A stretch of 64,000 nt of DNA from Microvirga sp. VF16 (GTDB lineage: Bacteria > Pseudomonadota > Alphaproteobacteria > Rhizobiales > Beijerinckiaceae). The stretch spans positions 806,001-870,000 of the forward strand of contig NZ_CP069355.1 of assembly GCF_016864375.1 (NCBI RefSeq). The letters run 5' to 3'. The number at the start of each line of letters is the position of its first letter. Position 1 is the stretch's first letter. Below the pieces are notes generated by a model. It was not told the DNA's origin and made no database searches. It saw nothing but the letters and a program-made list of their open reading frames with translations. The position numbers were made by a program, and so were the translations under genes. Shown one piece after another: positions 35,417 to 44,359 of the stretch.

Positions 35417-36205
35417 CTTGTGAAGCAAGCTCACCAGTCGCGGAGTGATGGAGCGATTGGACTCCTGAAGCTTGGGTGAGGTTGAACCGCGTCCAGGCTC
35501 CTTGCATCCTTGGCAAGGGATTAACGAAGAGCGTTAATCTCGAATAAGAACTCTACAAGGAAGCCAGGCTTCTCGAAACTGCACGTGCGCAAAGGTTGGG
35601 CGCAATCCTGCGGTGAACGATCCCGCTCGACATCCACATTGCTGGACATCGCTGGCACGGCCAAGAGCTGCTGACTGGCGATTGAATGTCCCATTCCCGT
35701 CAATGAAGTATGCCGGATCCCGCTCCGGTGTTGCCAACAGACCAATCCACATGGCGAACGAAGATTCGATTGCGTGAGAGGTACCCGGCAACGGCCAAGC
35801 AGTTCAACGTTGAGGATTCGGGCTGGATCCAGCATTGGGCATGGGCAGACGGATACGTTCGCGCTGCTCGGCAGAAATGGAAGGGCGGACTTGACGCGCC
35901 CAAGACTTCACCTCCAGACGGACGCCAGTGTACCGGGCATGAGCATCCTCATGGGCTTTGCGATGGCCAGCACCGCCACTTGCCGCACCCACCGAACATG
36001 ATTCGAGCTGTGATCGGCGGGGCGGCAGCTCAAGAGAATGGTCATGGTGTTCATTATCAGCGAGGCCCCATAGCTACGGTCTCATACGAACTTCCGGCAC
36101 ATGAAAGTGCTTCGTTCTCAGGCACTTACGGGCATCCGGATGCTCGCGATGGACCCCCAAAGAGACGAGAAAATCTGTCTTGCGCTGGCTCCCGAAAATA
36201 ATATA
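35417..36205. other. Gap with no intact gene; possible RidA-like debris
   Basis: No convincing gene. On the minus strand around 35521-35590 the fragment EKPGFLVEFLFEIN resembles the end of RidA/YjgF proteins, which often accompany D-amino acid oxidases, but the upstream part is spread over three frames. Small hairpins occur at 35415-35431 (AGCTTG/CAAGCT) and 35500-35520 (TCCTTG/CAAGGA). The open frame 35710-36201 on the plus strand has no recognisable content. Confidence 0.35.
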
Positions 36206-36226
36206 GTGCATTCATAAAATGACATA
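36206..36226. promoter_or_regulatory. Candidate operator D (shared inverted repeat)
   Basis: GTGCATT, five bases, AATGACAT, the right half identical to sites A and B. It ends about 21 bases before the start of a truncated M24-peptidase-like reading frame and about 340 bases before the transporter operon beginning at 36567. Confidence 0.5.
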
Positions 36227-36247
36227 CGCCATTAAGGGAAGAGGACT

Positions 36248-36370
36248 ATGTCGCGGCACGCGTCGCCGGTCATCCAGTCTAATCCGGCTTTTACGGAGGA
36301 AGAATTCCGTGAGCGAATGGTCTGGGCCCGGCATGCTCTCAACCAAGCCGGGCTTGACGCCGCGTCTTAA
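36248..36370 (+). pseudogene. Truncated N-terminus of an M24 (Xaa-Pro peptidase-like) gene
   Basis: From ATG 36248, with GGGAAGAGG upstream, a 40-residue frame includes FTEEEFRERMVWARHALNQA and GLDAAS before a TAA. That is the first helix of creatinase/prolidase N-terminal domains (compare FSEAEHRARIAKARERLAAA in the gene at 41228). The rest of the gene is absent. Because it has a good ribosome site and an operator-like element, it looks like the preserved start of a deleted gene rather than chance. Confidence 0.5.
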
Positions 36371-36566
36371 CCGAGGATGGGCGGGAATGCCTGATTGGAG
36401 GTGACCATTATCTGAAGGCATTAAGTTCTGCTTTCACACGACATTTCCGTTGCCATAAGCGGCCGGAAAACCAACCCCCGACGTGCCGCGCGTCAAAGGT
36501 TCTCATCGTCGCGACACCAAGATTGAGATTGAGAGCCATCATCGCAAAAACAGAGGGAATAAGAAG

Positions 36567-37679
36567 TTGAAATCCACAACTATGAAATTTGCACTTAGTG
36601 CGTCGCTCCTGGTATCGGGGATTCCAGCTATTGCGCAAGCGCAGCAGGTTTCCGCTAACCTCAAGGGCACAGGCGAGATTGTTGTCACTACCGGTGGCGG
36701 TGGTGCCTTCGATGAGGCGAGGCAGAAGGCGTGGTTTGAGCCCTTCACGCGCGACACTGGTATCAAGGTAGTCTTGGTCAACGCATCAAATGCAAAGCTT
36801 TTGACCTCGTTAAAGGTCGGTCAGCCTGAGGCTGACATGACCTTCATCAGCGGAGGGGAGGTTCCGACTTGGATAGAAAAAGGCTACGTAGAAAAAATTG
36901 ACTACAGCTTTTATTCAAAAGAGACTCTTGCTGGTATTCCCCAGGATTCGAGGGGTGAATTTTCCGTTCGCTCCCACAGCTACTCTGTCGTTCCTACCTA
37001 CAGCACAAAGAAGTACCCAGAAGGTACCAAACATCCAGAAAACTGGGTCGATATCTATGACTCCGTAAAGTTTCCCGGGAAGAGGGCCCTTCCAAACTGC
37101 GGGAATACAATGTACGGCGGACTGCTCGAAGGAGCGCTCATGGGCGATGGCGTTCCCCCAGAGAAACTATATCCCCTCGACTTTGATCGTGCCTTCGCAA
37201 AGCTCAAGGCGATTGCGCCCAATGTTGGGCGCTGGTGGGGATGGGATGAGGGTGGTTTGGCCACGCAGAGTCTCATCGACGGTGAAGCCGATATGGGAGC
37301 CGCGTGGAACGGTCGGATTGCCAATGCGAAAAAGGAAGGCGCTCCGGTTGCTCTGTCCTGGAATCAATCCCTGGTCCAGTACGATGACTGGGTAATCGTG
37401 AAGAACGCCGTCAATAAGGTGAATGCGGCCAAGTTCCTTGCGTATATTGGCCGCCCCGAGGCGCAAGCCGCTTTTGCGCAAGCGATTCCTTACGGCCCTG
37501 CGAACAGAGACGCATTCAAGCTTCTTCCGAAGGAATTGGCCGAGAACCTGCCTGGTGGTCCAGGGGTTGCTGAGAAACAGGTGACGCAAGACTACGCGTG
37601 GTGGACAAAGCCCAGAGCGGATGGACGTACCAACCTAGACTTTGCGATCGAGCGCTGCCGTGCAATCTTAGCACGGTAA
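36567..37679 (+). CDS. Polyamine-type ABC transporter substrate-binding protein
   Basis: About 370 residues of the PotD/SBP_bac_8-like class. The signal peptide runs from MKSTTMKFALSASLL to AIAQAQQ. Family patterns GEIVVTTGGGGAFDEARQKAW, NWVDIYDSVKFPGKRALP and the Trp-rich ligand region GRWWGWDEGG follow. TTG 36567 has GAGGG nine bases upstream; ATG 36582 is the alternative start. It is the first gene of the transporter whose permease (38112) and ATPase (39970) follow after a hairpin. Related to, but different from, the orphan binding protein at 5280. Confidence 0.83.
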   Translation: MKSTTMKFALSASLLVSGIPAIAQAQQVSANLKGTGEIVVTTGGGGAFDEARQKAWFEPFTRDTGIKVVLVNASNAKLLTSLKVGQPEADMTFISGGEVPTWIEKGYVEKIDYSFYSKETLAGIPQDSRGEFSVRSHSYSVVPTYSTKKYPEGTKHPENWVDIYDSVKFPGKRALPNCGNTMYGGLLEGALMGDGVPPEKLYPLDFDRAFAKLKAIAPNVGRWWGWDEGGLATQSLIDGEADMGAAWNGRIANAKKEGAPVALSWNQSLVQYDDWVIVKNAVNKVNAAKFLAYIGRPEAQAAFAQAIPYGPANRDAFKLLPKELAENLPGGPGVAEKQVTQDYAWWTKPRADGRTNLDFAIERCRAILAR

Positions 37680-37684
37680 TTAAG

Positions 37685-37721
37685 AGTGCCGCTGCGGAGG
37701 AACACATCCGGCAGCGGCACT
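37685..37721 (+). promoter_or_regulatory. Large intercistronic hairpin after the binding protein gene
   Basis: AGTGCCGCTGC (37685-37695) pairs perfectly with GCAGCGGCACT (37711-37721), with an inner GGA/TCC pairing in the loop. There is no T run, so it is more likely an mRNA stabiliser or partial terminator that keeps binding protein levels above those of the permease. No gene is evident in the remaining 390 bases before 38112. Confidence 0.6.
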
Positions 37722-38111
37722 ATTCAACTATGGTGCTTTTTACCGGCAAACTCAACGAAGCGGATCCGTGGAAACCAAGCCGCTTCATAGTACCGAGGCG
37801 CTCTGCTCTTGTCCTTACCGCTTAGCGTCACGTCGATGACGTCGCGAGCATCGCTGACTGACTGAAACCGCGTCGAGATCCGACAGACTAAACATTGTAC
37901 CCTGTTCCGGATACCGCACGGACCGGAGCCGGCGCTTTCGAGTGAACCGGATTTTTTCGAAGAGGCTCTGTTGAGTATCGAGATGAGCGAGTTTAGTTGC
38001 TCCCTCAGCGTACGATACAGCCATCAACGCGAGAAGGGGCACCGTACTCGCGTTTGCCGTTGAGAAAAGGCTCATCTGATCATTAGGGGCGCAGGGAAGG
38101 CGCGAAATCAC

Positions 38112-39950
38112 ATGACTACACTGCGGGCAACAGGAAGGACCACTGGTCGGGTGATTGGGACGGTGACGGGGAGGCCGAATCTCTTGAACTCCCTTTTAGC
38201 AAATCGTTGGATCCGTGGTGGCATCGTTGCCGGCCCGCTTGTCGTGCTTTTGGTTGGATTTCTCGTCATTCCTTTAATGATTATTGCCTGGGGCAGCGTT
38301 GAAGGGAGCAAGCTGACATTTACGCATTACGCACGAATATTCTCCGACGATATAAACCTAGAGATTCTGCTTCATACCCTGAAGGTTGGATTAATCGTAA
38401 CGGTTGTGGCGTTGGCGGCAGGTTATCCGGTTGCATACCTACTGACCAAGATCCAATCGCGTGCATTATCGGTCGTAACCGTTTTCATTCTTGTCCCACT
38501 GTTTACCGCCTTCCTCATCCGAACCTACGCATGGATGATCATCCTTGGCCGCCAAGGGATCATTAACAACATGCTCATCGGCCTCGGGATTATCAATGAA
38601 CCCCTGCCGCTCCTCAATACCACCTTCGCCGTCATCATCGGCATGGTGCATGTCTTCATTCCGATGGCGATCTTCACGATGTATTCGTCAATGGCGCGGA
38701 TCAGTCACGATTTAGCCCTCGCAGCTCAAATTCTCGGCGCGAAGCCGGTCCAAGCATTCCTCCGGGTCTATTTCCCGATGAGCCTTCCCGGGGTGTTCTC
38801 CGCCGGCATTCTGATCTTCATTGTGTCGATCGGGTTCTATATCACACCTTCACTGCTCGGTGGCCCAACCGATGCTATGATATCGCAGTTGATCGTCGAG
38901 CAGATGACAACCCTTCTGAACTTCGAGCTTAGCTATGCTTCGTCGATCGTCCTCTTGCTAGTGACAATCTTCACGCTCTTCCTCGCTAGCCTTTTCATCC
39001 CCCTCGAGATGATCTGGTCCACGGCAACGGTTCAACCTGCGAACCAGAAGTCGAACTTGTGGGCGAGACTTCTCTCCAACATCAAGCGGACCTTGCAACC
39101 GCTTTTGACCGGCAGCGAAACACTCATTCACGCGTTGACGAAGCCGCTTCTGACCCGATCAGCACGCTGGCTGTGGGCCTATACGGTCATTGTCCTCGTC
39201 TTCCTCACCGCTCCCTTACTCGTCGTAGTCATTCTATCGTTCAGTTCATCTCCCTTCGTCGTCTTCCCACCCCCAGGGTTCTCTTTGCAATGGTGGCAAA
39301 AGCTGGCGCAGGCAACCGATTGGCATGCATCATTCCTCTTCTCGCTTAAACTCGGACTGGTCTCTGCACTGTTCGCTACGCTCATCGGCACAATGGGTGC
39401 CTTCTGGCTGGTACGTACGACACTGCCCATCAAAAGGCCGCTGTTCCTGTTCTCGCTATCCCCCCTTATGGTCCCGGCCGTCATTATCGCGACGTCGCTC
39501 TATATATTCGAGGCACGCATCGGAGTGCTCGGTAGCTTCACGGGACTGGTGATCGGACATGTTCTCCTGTCCGTGCCATATGTTATTGTCGTGATGGCTG
39601 CTGCCTTGCGCGGGTTTGACCGGTCGTTGGAAAGCGCGGCCGCTGTTCACGGCGCGCGCCCCTTGCAAGTTCTTCACCTCGTGACGTTGCCCGTCCTCAA
39701 GCCGGCGCTTCTGACCGGGGGGCTGCTCGCGTTCCTAACATCCTTCGATGAGCTGCTCATTAGCTTGTTCATGCTTGGACGCCAGACACCGCCGCTGCCA
39801 GTCAAATTCTGGGATGATATCAAATACCAGATCAACCCGCTGCTGAGCACTGCCTCGACTCTGATCGTTATCCTCGTGCTCGTGACAATCGTGACAGCTC
39901 AGTGGATCAGGCTACGTCATGAGAAACGTGCTTCGATCAGTGCCAGCTAA
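38112..39950 (+). CDS. Polyamine-type ABC transporter permease, fused PotB-PotC form
   Basis: A 612-residue membrane protein holding two permease domains in one chain. The first half (about residues 35-310) has six membrane segments with the loop DLALAAQILGAKPVQAFLRV followed by YFPMSLPGV; the second half (about 360-605) repeats the layout, with RSLESAAAVHGARPLQVLHL and TLPVLKPALL. In most polyamine-type systems these are separate PotB and PotC proteins; here a basic linker of roughly 50 residues joins them. It forms the channel for the binding protein at 36567. Confidence 0.9.
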   Translation: MTTLRATGRTTGRVIGTVTGRPNLLNSLLANRWIRGGIVAGPLVVLLVGFLVIPLMIIAWGSVEGSKLTFTHYARIFSDDINLEILLHTLKVGLIVTVVALAAGYPVAYLLTKIQSRALSVVTVFILVPLFTAFLIRTYAWMIILGRQGIINNMLIGLGIINEPLPLLNTTFAVIIGMVHVFIPMAIFTMYSSMARISHDLALAAQILGAKPVQAFLRVYFPMSLPGVFSAGILIFIVSIGFYITPSLLGGPTDAMISQLIVEQMTTLLNFELSYASSIVLLLVTIFTLFLASLFIPLEMIWSTATVQPANQKSNLWARLLSNIKRTLQPLLTGSETLIHALTKPLLTRSARWLWAYTVIVLVFLTAPLLVVVILSFSSSPFVVFPPPGFSLQWWQKLAQATDWHASFLFSLKLGLVSALFATLIGTMGAFWLVRTTLPIKRPLFLFSLSPLMVPAVIIATSLYIFEARIGVLGSFTGLVIGHVLLSVPYVIVVMAAALRGFDRSLESAAAVHGARPLQVLHLVTLPVLKPALLTGGLLAFLTSFDELLISLFMLGRQTPPLPVKFWDDIKYQINPLLSTASTLIVILVLVTIVTAQWIRLRHEKRASISAS

Positions 39951-39969
39951 CAAATGAATGGAGGCAAAG

Positions 39970-41040
39970 ATGTCCACTAGCCTTGAGATGAAAAAGATCC
40001 AGAAGTTCTACGGGTCGCTCCAAGTGGTGCGAGACTTCGACCTGTACGTCAAACCCGGTGAGTTCTTGACCTTTCTTGGCCCGTCGGGATCAGGCAAGAC
40101 CACTGCGCTGAAGATGATTGCCGGATTCGAGGCACCGAGCGGCGGCGACATGTTACTTGGCAGTCGATCAATTGTCGATGTGCCACCCTATGAACGCGGC
40201 ATCGGCATGGTGTTCCAGAACTATGCACTCTTTCCGCATATGACCGTCGCTGAGAACGTCGCCTTTCCTCTTACGGTGCGTAAGGCTGTGCGCTCCGAGA
40301 TCGAAACGAAAGTCTTGCGCGCTTTGCAGCTCGTAAAGATGGCCGACTACCGTGATCGCTATCCGAGCCAGCTTTCCGGCGGGCAGCAGCAGCGCATTGC
40401 CCTCGCCCGCGCCATTGTCTTCGACCCTAGCCTCCTTCTTATGGACGAACCACTCGGTGCTCTCGACCGCAACCTGCGTGAACACATGAAGATCGAGATT
40501 ATGCGGATCCAGAAGGAGTTGAACATCACTGTTATCTTTGTCACTCACGATCAGGACGAAGCACTCGTCATGTCGGATCGAATAGCGGTGATCAACGAAG
40601 GGAGAATCGTTCAGGTTGCCGATAGTAAGAACCTCTATAATAGCCCGCAGGACCGCTTCGTCGCGTCTTTTGTTGGTGAGTCCAACCTTCTGCCTTGTCG
40701 TGTCAATCGTATCGAGAATGGTACTGGTGACGTAACCATTGCAGGCAGTTCTACAGGTGTGGCTCGTGTAAGCGGACAATCCCATGGCGAGACTGGTTGG
40801 CTTTTCATACGACCAGAGCACATAGATATCAGCCCACGCGGCGCAACACCCAGCGCGCAGAATGTGCTAGATGGTGTCGTCGAGGAGGCGCTTTTCCTGG
40901 GGGAGATGACGCGGTACACGGTACGCTGCGGAGATCACACTGTAACTGTCAAGCAACAAAATCGAGGACAGAGTCAGTTTGTAGGAAAAGCCCCGGTCAG
41001 TGTTTCCTGGAGCGCCGATCGCTGCACGGTTCTGAATTAG
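39970..41040 (+). CDS. Polyamine-type ABC transporter ATPase, PotA-like
   Basis: A 356-residue ABC ATPase with C-terminal TOBE domain. Walker A GPSGSGKTT, signature LSGGQQQRIALARAIV, Walker B LLLMDEPLGALD and the switch His FVTHDQDEA are intact. After about residue 240 the TOBE region begins (FIRPEHIDISPRGA). GGAGGC lies before ATG 39970; ATG 39958 is in frame but lies on the ribosome site. It energises the fused permease just upstream. Confidence 0.92.
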   Translation: MSTSLEMKKIQKFYGSLQVVRDFDLYVKPGEFLTFLGPSGSGKTTALKMIAGFEAPSGGDMLLGSRSIVDVPPYERGIGMVFQNYALFPHMTVAENVAFPLTVRKAVRSEIETKVLRALQLVKMADYRDRYPSQLSGGQQQRIALARAIVFDPSLLLMDEPLGALDRNLREHMKIEIMRIQKELNITVIFVTHDQDEALVMSDRIAVINEGRIVQVADSKNLYNSPQDRFVASFVGESNLLPCRVNRIENGTGDVTIAGSSTGVARVSGQSHGETGWLFIRPEHIDISPRGATPSAQNVLDGVVEEALFLGEMTRYTVRCGDHTVTVKQQNRGQSQFVGKAPVSVSWSADRCTVLN

Positions 41041-41227
41041 CGTGGATCAATCAAACTGGGCAACGATGGCCTCGGTGGGGTTGAGAAGCACGTATAGGAT
41101 TGTACCCACCGCCTTTGGCAGCTTGGGTGCGAGATGAGATCAGCCATGCAAGGTCTCCCCGCGAAACTTTCAACAAACAGAATTTGCTTAGCAGCAAATG
41201 TCCATCGATGTAGCACGAGAGCAGAAT

Positions 41228-42400
41228 ATGAATGATCAAATACCTTTTGCGGCTTTCTCCGAAGCCGAGCACAGGGCTCGTATCGCCAAGGCCCGTGAGC
41301 GCCTTGCCGCAGCAGGGTTAGACGGATGTATCATCGTCGCGCCAGAGAATCTCTTTTATCTAGTGGGATATGACTCCGTTTGTGCGAGTATTTGCCCGCA
41401 AGCCCTTATCCTTAGCGTTCATGATGACCGAGATCCGACATTGTTGGTCCGCAACTTGGATCTACCTTTGGTCAAGGAAACATCGTGGCTGAAAAATGTA
41501 CGGACTTATCAGCTTTTTGTAGACGATGTTGCCACAGTAGTAGCGGAGATCGCTCACGATTATGGCATCGCGAATGGCCGCTTGGGGCTCGATATGCAGT
41601 CGCCTGCCGTAACCGGAAGCTATACCAATGCCTTGGCACAAGCTTTGGGTGGAGCAAAGTTCGATGACGTGAGTCAGCTCCTCAACTGGATCCAGCTTGT
41701 AAAGTCGCCGGCGGAAATTGACTTCATGCGTGAAGCTGCCCGCTATGCAAACCTGGGTCTGGAAGCCGCGCGCAGGACCTTGCAGCCAGGGATCAGCGAG
41801 ATCGCGTTGTGTGCGGCTGTCGAGAATGCCGCTAGGCAAGCGGGGAGCGACTATCCGGCGCTTCCGATAGAATGTGCAAGCGGCTCGCGCTCGGCCGCCG
41901 GCCATGCTACTCCGATGCCGAAGATTATTGGTTCCGGCGAACTCGTGCACCTTGAATTCGCGGGTGTGGCCCGGCGTTACCACAGCGTATCCATGATAAC
42001 CATGGCCACTGGCGAGCCTGGCGTCGGAGCACGAAAGCTCTACGATGTTGGGCGCGAATCCCTAGTGGCGGGGCTAGAGAAATGCCGTCCCGGAGCGCAG
42101 GTCGCCGATATCGATATTGCCGCGCGCAAGCCCATCGAGCGAGCCGGCCTTGATGAAGCCGCGCAGATGCGCTTCGGCGTCGGAATCGGCCTTGCCTATC
42201 CTCCGATTTGGTTGAGTGCACTTCAACTTGATCGGTTCTCGGATGGGATCTTGGCTCCCGGTATGACCTTCTACGTTCATTCCTGGCTATCACTCCCGCA
42301 AGATAGGCTTGGCGTGATGCTGGGTGGAACCTACCTGGTTACCGACACCGGCATCGAAACGCTTTCGGGAGCAGGGCCCGAGGAACTTTACATAGCTTGA
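41228..42400 (+). CDS. M24-family (creatinase-like) protein lacking metal ligands
   Basis: About 390 residues with the two-domain creatinase/prolidase layout: N-terminal domain opening FSEAEHRARIAKARERLAAA, and a pita-bread catalytic domain from about residue 160. The five metal ligands of aminopeptidase P (D, D, H, E, E) appear replaced: VHLEFAG where the first Asp is expected, GVGIGLAYPP where His lies, FYVHSWLSLP in place of the IEPG motif. A histidine remains in SAAGHATP, near where creatinase has its catalytic His. So it is more likely a metal-independent hydrolase of the creatinase sort, acting on a small amidine or amide, than a peptidase. No signal peptide. ATG 41198 is an alternative start without a ribosome site. 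Confidence 0.75.
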   Translation: MNDQIPFAAFSEAEHRARIAKARERLAAAGLDGCIIVAPENLFYLVGYDSVCASICPQALILSVHDDRDPTLLVRNLDLPLVKETSWLKNVRTYQLFVDDVATVVAEIAHDYGIANGRLGLDMQSPAVTGSYTNALAQALGGAKFDDVSQLLNWIQLVKSPAEIDFMREAARYANLGLEAARRTLQPGISEIALCAAVENAARQAGSDYPALPIECASGSRSAAGHATPMPKIIGSGELVHLEFAGVARRYHSVSMITMATGEPGVGARKLYDVGRESLVAGLEKCRPGAQVADIDIAARKPIERAGLDEAAQMRFGVGIGLAYPPIWLSALQLDRFSDGILAPGMTFYVHSWLSLPQDRLGVMLGGTYLVTDTGIETLSGAGPEELYIA

Positions 42401-42423
42401 CGCTGTCCGGGGAATGATGTTGG

Positions 42424-42450
42424 GGCGTGTGCCTTTCGCTGGCACACGCC
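42424..42450 (+). promoter_or_regulatory. Hairpin after the creatinase-like gene
   Basis: GGCGTGTGCC and GGCACACGCC form a perfect 10-bp stem with a 7-base loop, 24 bases after the stop codon. No T run follows, so it may protect the mRNA end or act with a Rho-dependent stop. The remaining 210 bases before the next gene show nothing else. Confidence 0.6.
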
Positions 42451-42662
42451 GTCGCGGCCTCGGAAACGAGTGCCCCAATTCGCCCGAATGGAATCAAAGG
42501 TAACATTGTGCCCTATTCAACGCGAGACTTATGAACGGACACCTCCGGTTTAGTCGATTGTTATCGAGAACCCCCACCAGTCCTCATCTCCGAGCGCCGA
42601 CTATTTCTCTGAGGCGCCGCCGAACGAAACATCTACTGGAACCACTATAGAGGAAGACCTCG

Positions 42663-43895
42663 ATGGGTATGATCGAGCTTGAGGGACACCGCTATCTCGA
42701 TGGACACGAGTCCGATCCACGCAAGATCGGCTGGATGCTTGGCGCTCCCCCCTCAGCCGATAAGCGCATAACTTTCGAAGGGGGCAAGTTTCGCGAGTTC
42801 CCACAGATCCGCTGGTCGTTTTCGCACATGCGTGAGCTCATGCCGACGGTGACTGTTTGGCGCGGGCAAGGCATGCCTTCGCTGTTCGATCGTCGAGATA
42901 TGTCCGCCGAGATCGATGCGCTCACGTTCGTCGACGCAAGTGGGCAGACCAGACGCTTCGGTGATGCTCTGCTCGATACTTATACCGATGGGATCGTGGT
43001 ACTTCATCGCGGAAGGATCGTGTATGAGCGCTACCTTGGCGCCCTTGAGCCGCACATGCCCCACGAATGCCAGTCTTGCACGAAATCCTATACTGGCACG
43101 CTGGCCGCGCTACTCACGGATGAGGGAGTGGTCGACCAGTCGAAGTTGGTCTCGCACTATCTGCCCGAGTTGAAGGATACGGCGTGGGAGGACGCCACGC
43201 TGCGTCAGGTGATGGATATGCAGGTTGGTTTGGCTTTCGACGAGGGTTATGCTGACGACCAATCCGACATCTCGAGGTACAGATGGGCCTTCGGTCGGCT
43301 GCCACGACCGACCGGTTATGATGGACCAGGCACGTCATGCGATTACCTGCGCACCATCCGCAAGGGTAGTGCGCACGGGGAGTTCGTCTACCAGAGCTTG
43401 AACACACAGGTAATTGCTTGGATTATGATGCGTGTGACTGGCCAGTCGTTCGCACAGTTACTACAGGAGCGCCTGTGGGCACCACTCGGCTGTGAAGAAG
43501 ACGGATACCTTGAAATCGACCCGGGTGGAATGCCTCTGGCTGAAGGGGGGCTGGGCGCTACGCTGCGGGACTTTGCGCGCTTTGGTGAGTTGATGCGCCG
43601 CCAAGGCGAATGGCATGGAAAGCAACTCATTCCCGCTTCCTTCGTTCGTGACGTGCAGAGTGGTTGCGGTCCCGCAGAGACTGGGACAGGCTACTCGTAT
43701 CGCAGCCAGTGGTGGGTGTCGCACGACGAACTGGGCTCATTCCAAGCTCGAGGAATCCACGGCCAACGGCTTTATGTTGCGCCAAACGCGGAGATGGTGG
43801 TTGCGATCTTCGCCTCGCACCCGCTGGCGTTGGATGGCGGCGACCCGATCACCGTGCCACAGCTATTAGCCTTGGGACGAGTGCTACGCGCATAG
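42663..43895 (+). CDS. Serine hydrolase of the class C beta-lactamase fold (NylB/esterase EstB-like)
   Basis: A 410-residue protein with the beta-lactamase-family SxxK motif S138-C-T-K141 (HECQSCTKSY) and the second-site block FVYQSLNTQVIAW, where Tyr and Asn complete the active site; a Gly-rich HGQRLYVAPN segment stands in for KTG. The best-known relatives of this layout are 6-aminohexanoate-dimer hydrolase and family VIII esterases, cytoplasmic enzymes that cut linear amides or esters. No signal peptide is visible, which argues against a true periplasmic beta-lactamase. AGAGGAAG precedes ATG 42663. It follows the creatinase-like gene and the polyamine-type transporter and probably shares their catabolic pathway. 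Confidence 0.78.
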   Translation: MGMIELEGHRYLDGHESDPRKIGWMLGAPPSADKRITFEGGKFREFPQIRWSFSHMRELMPTVTVWRGQGMPSLFDRRDMSAEIDALTFVDASGQTRRFGDALLDTYTDGIVVLHRGRIVYERYLGALEPHMPHECQSCTKSYTGTLAALLTDEGVVDQSKLVSHYLPELKDTAWEDATLRQVMDMQVGLAFDEGYADDQSDISRYRWAFGRLPRPTGYDGPGTSCDYLRTIRKGSAHGEFVYQSLNTQVIAWIMMRVTGQSFAQLLQERLWAPLGCEEDGYLEIDPGGMPLAEGGLGATLRDFARFGELMRRQGEWHGKQLIPASFVRDVQSGCGPAETGTGYSYRSQWWVSHDELGSFQARGIHGQRLYVAPNAEMVVAIFASHPLALDGGDPITVPQLLALGRVLRA

Positions 43896-44068
43896 GCTTC
43901 ATCGGAATTAGCTTGGATCGTTCCAGCCTACTTGCCCAGCATTCATGACACCACCTGGTGAGCCGTTCGACGGCTTGTCAGCATTCTTGCGAGGAGATCA
44001 GGTCCGTTGCCTACGCTGCCCAGACTCCCGCCACCACTTTCAAAACATATTCCCTTGAGAATCACATC

Positions 44069-44359
44069 ATGTGCGTCTTCATCCTCGATAGAGTCGTCGT
44101 CGGCACGGCGGAACTGGCCGGTTTCAGCCAGCGCTTGCGCGGACCGCGGCCGATGACCCCGAACGGTACGCCTGTGGTTGGCAGAACCCGATACGGGAAC
44201 CTATGCACGAACCCAGGACACGGCACCCCTGATTGGACGATGGCTTGTGGCTCCAGGTGTGTCCCGGCTGACCTGATATCCGATCAGGTGCCGGAGGTCC
44301 CGTACAAGGATCTGGCTGCCGATCGCTACAGGTGCGAATTGCGCTTCCAAGCCGCATGA
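44069..44359 (+). pseudogene. dadA (D-amino-acid dehydrogenase) remnant with internal deletion
   Basis: The frame reads VVVGTAELAGFSQRL, a late DadA motif, then jumps directly to RGPRPMTPNGTPVVGRTRYG and NPGHGTPDWTMACGS, the DadA C-terminus with FAD contacts, ending DLAADRY. About 40 residues that normally lie between the two motifs are missing, as is everything upstream including the FAD-binding N-terminus. It ends about 110 bases before ppdK. Not a copy of the oxidase at 32486, whose tail differs. Confidence 0.75.

Noticed and set aside
35710..36201. A 163-codon plus-strand frame
   Set aside because: Proline/histidine-rich random-looking product without motif or ribosome site; the region looks like decayed sequence.
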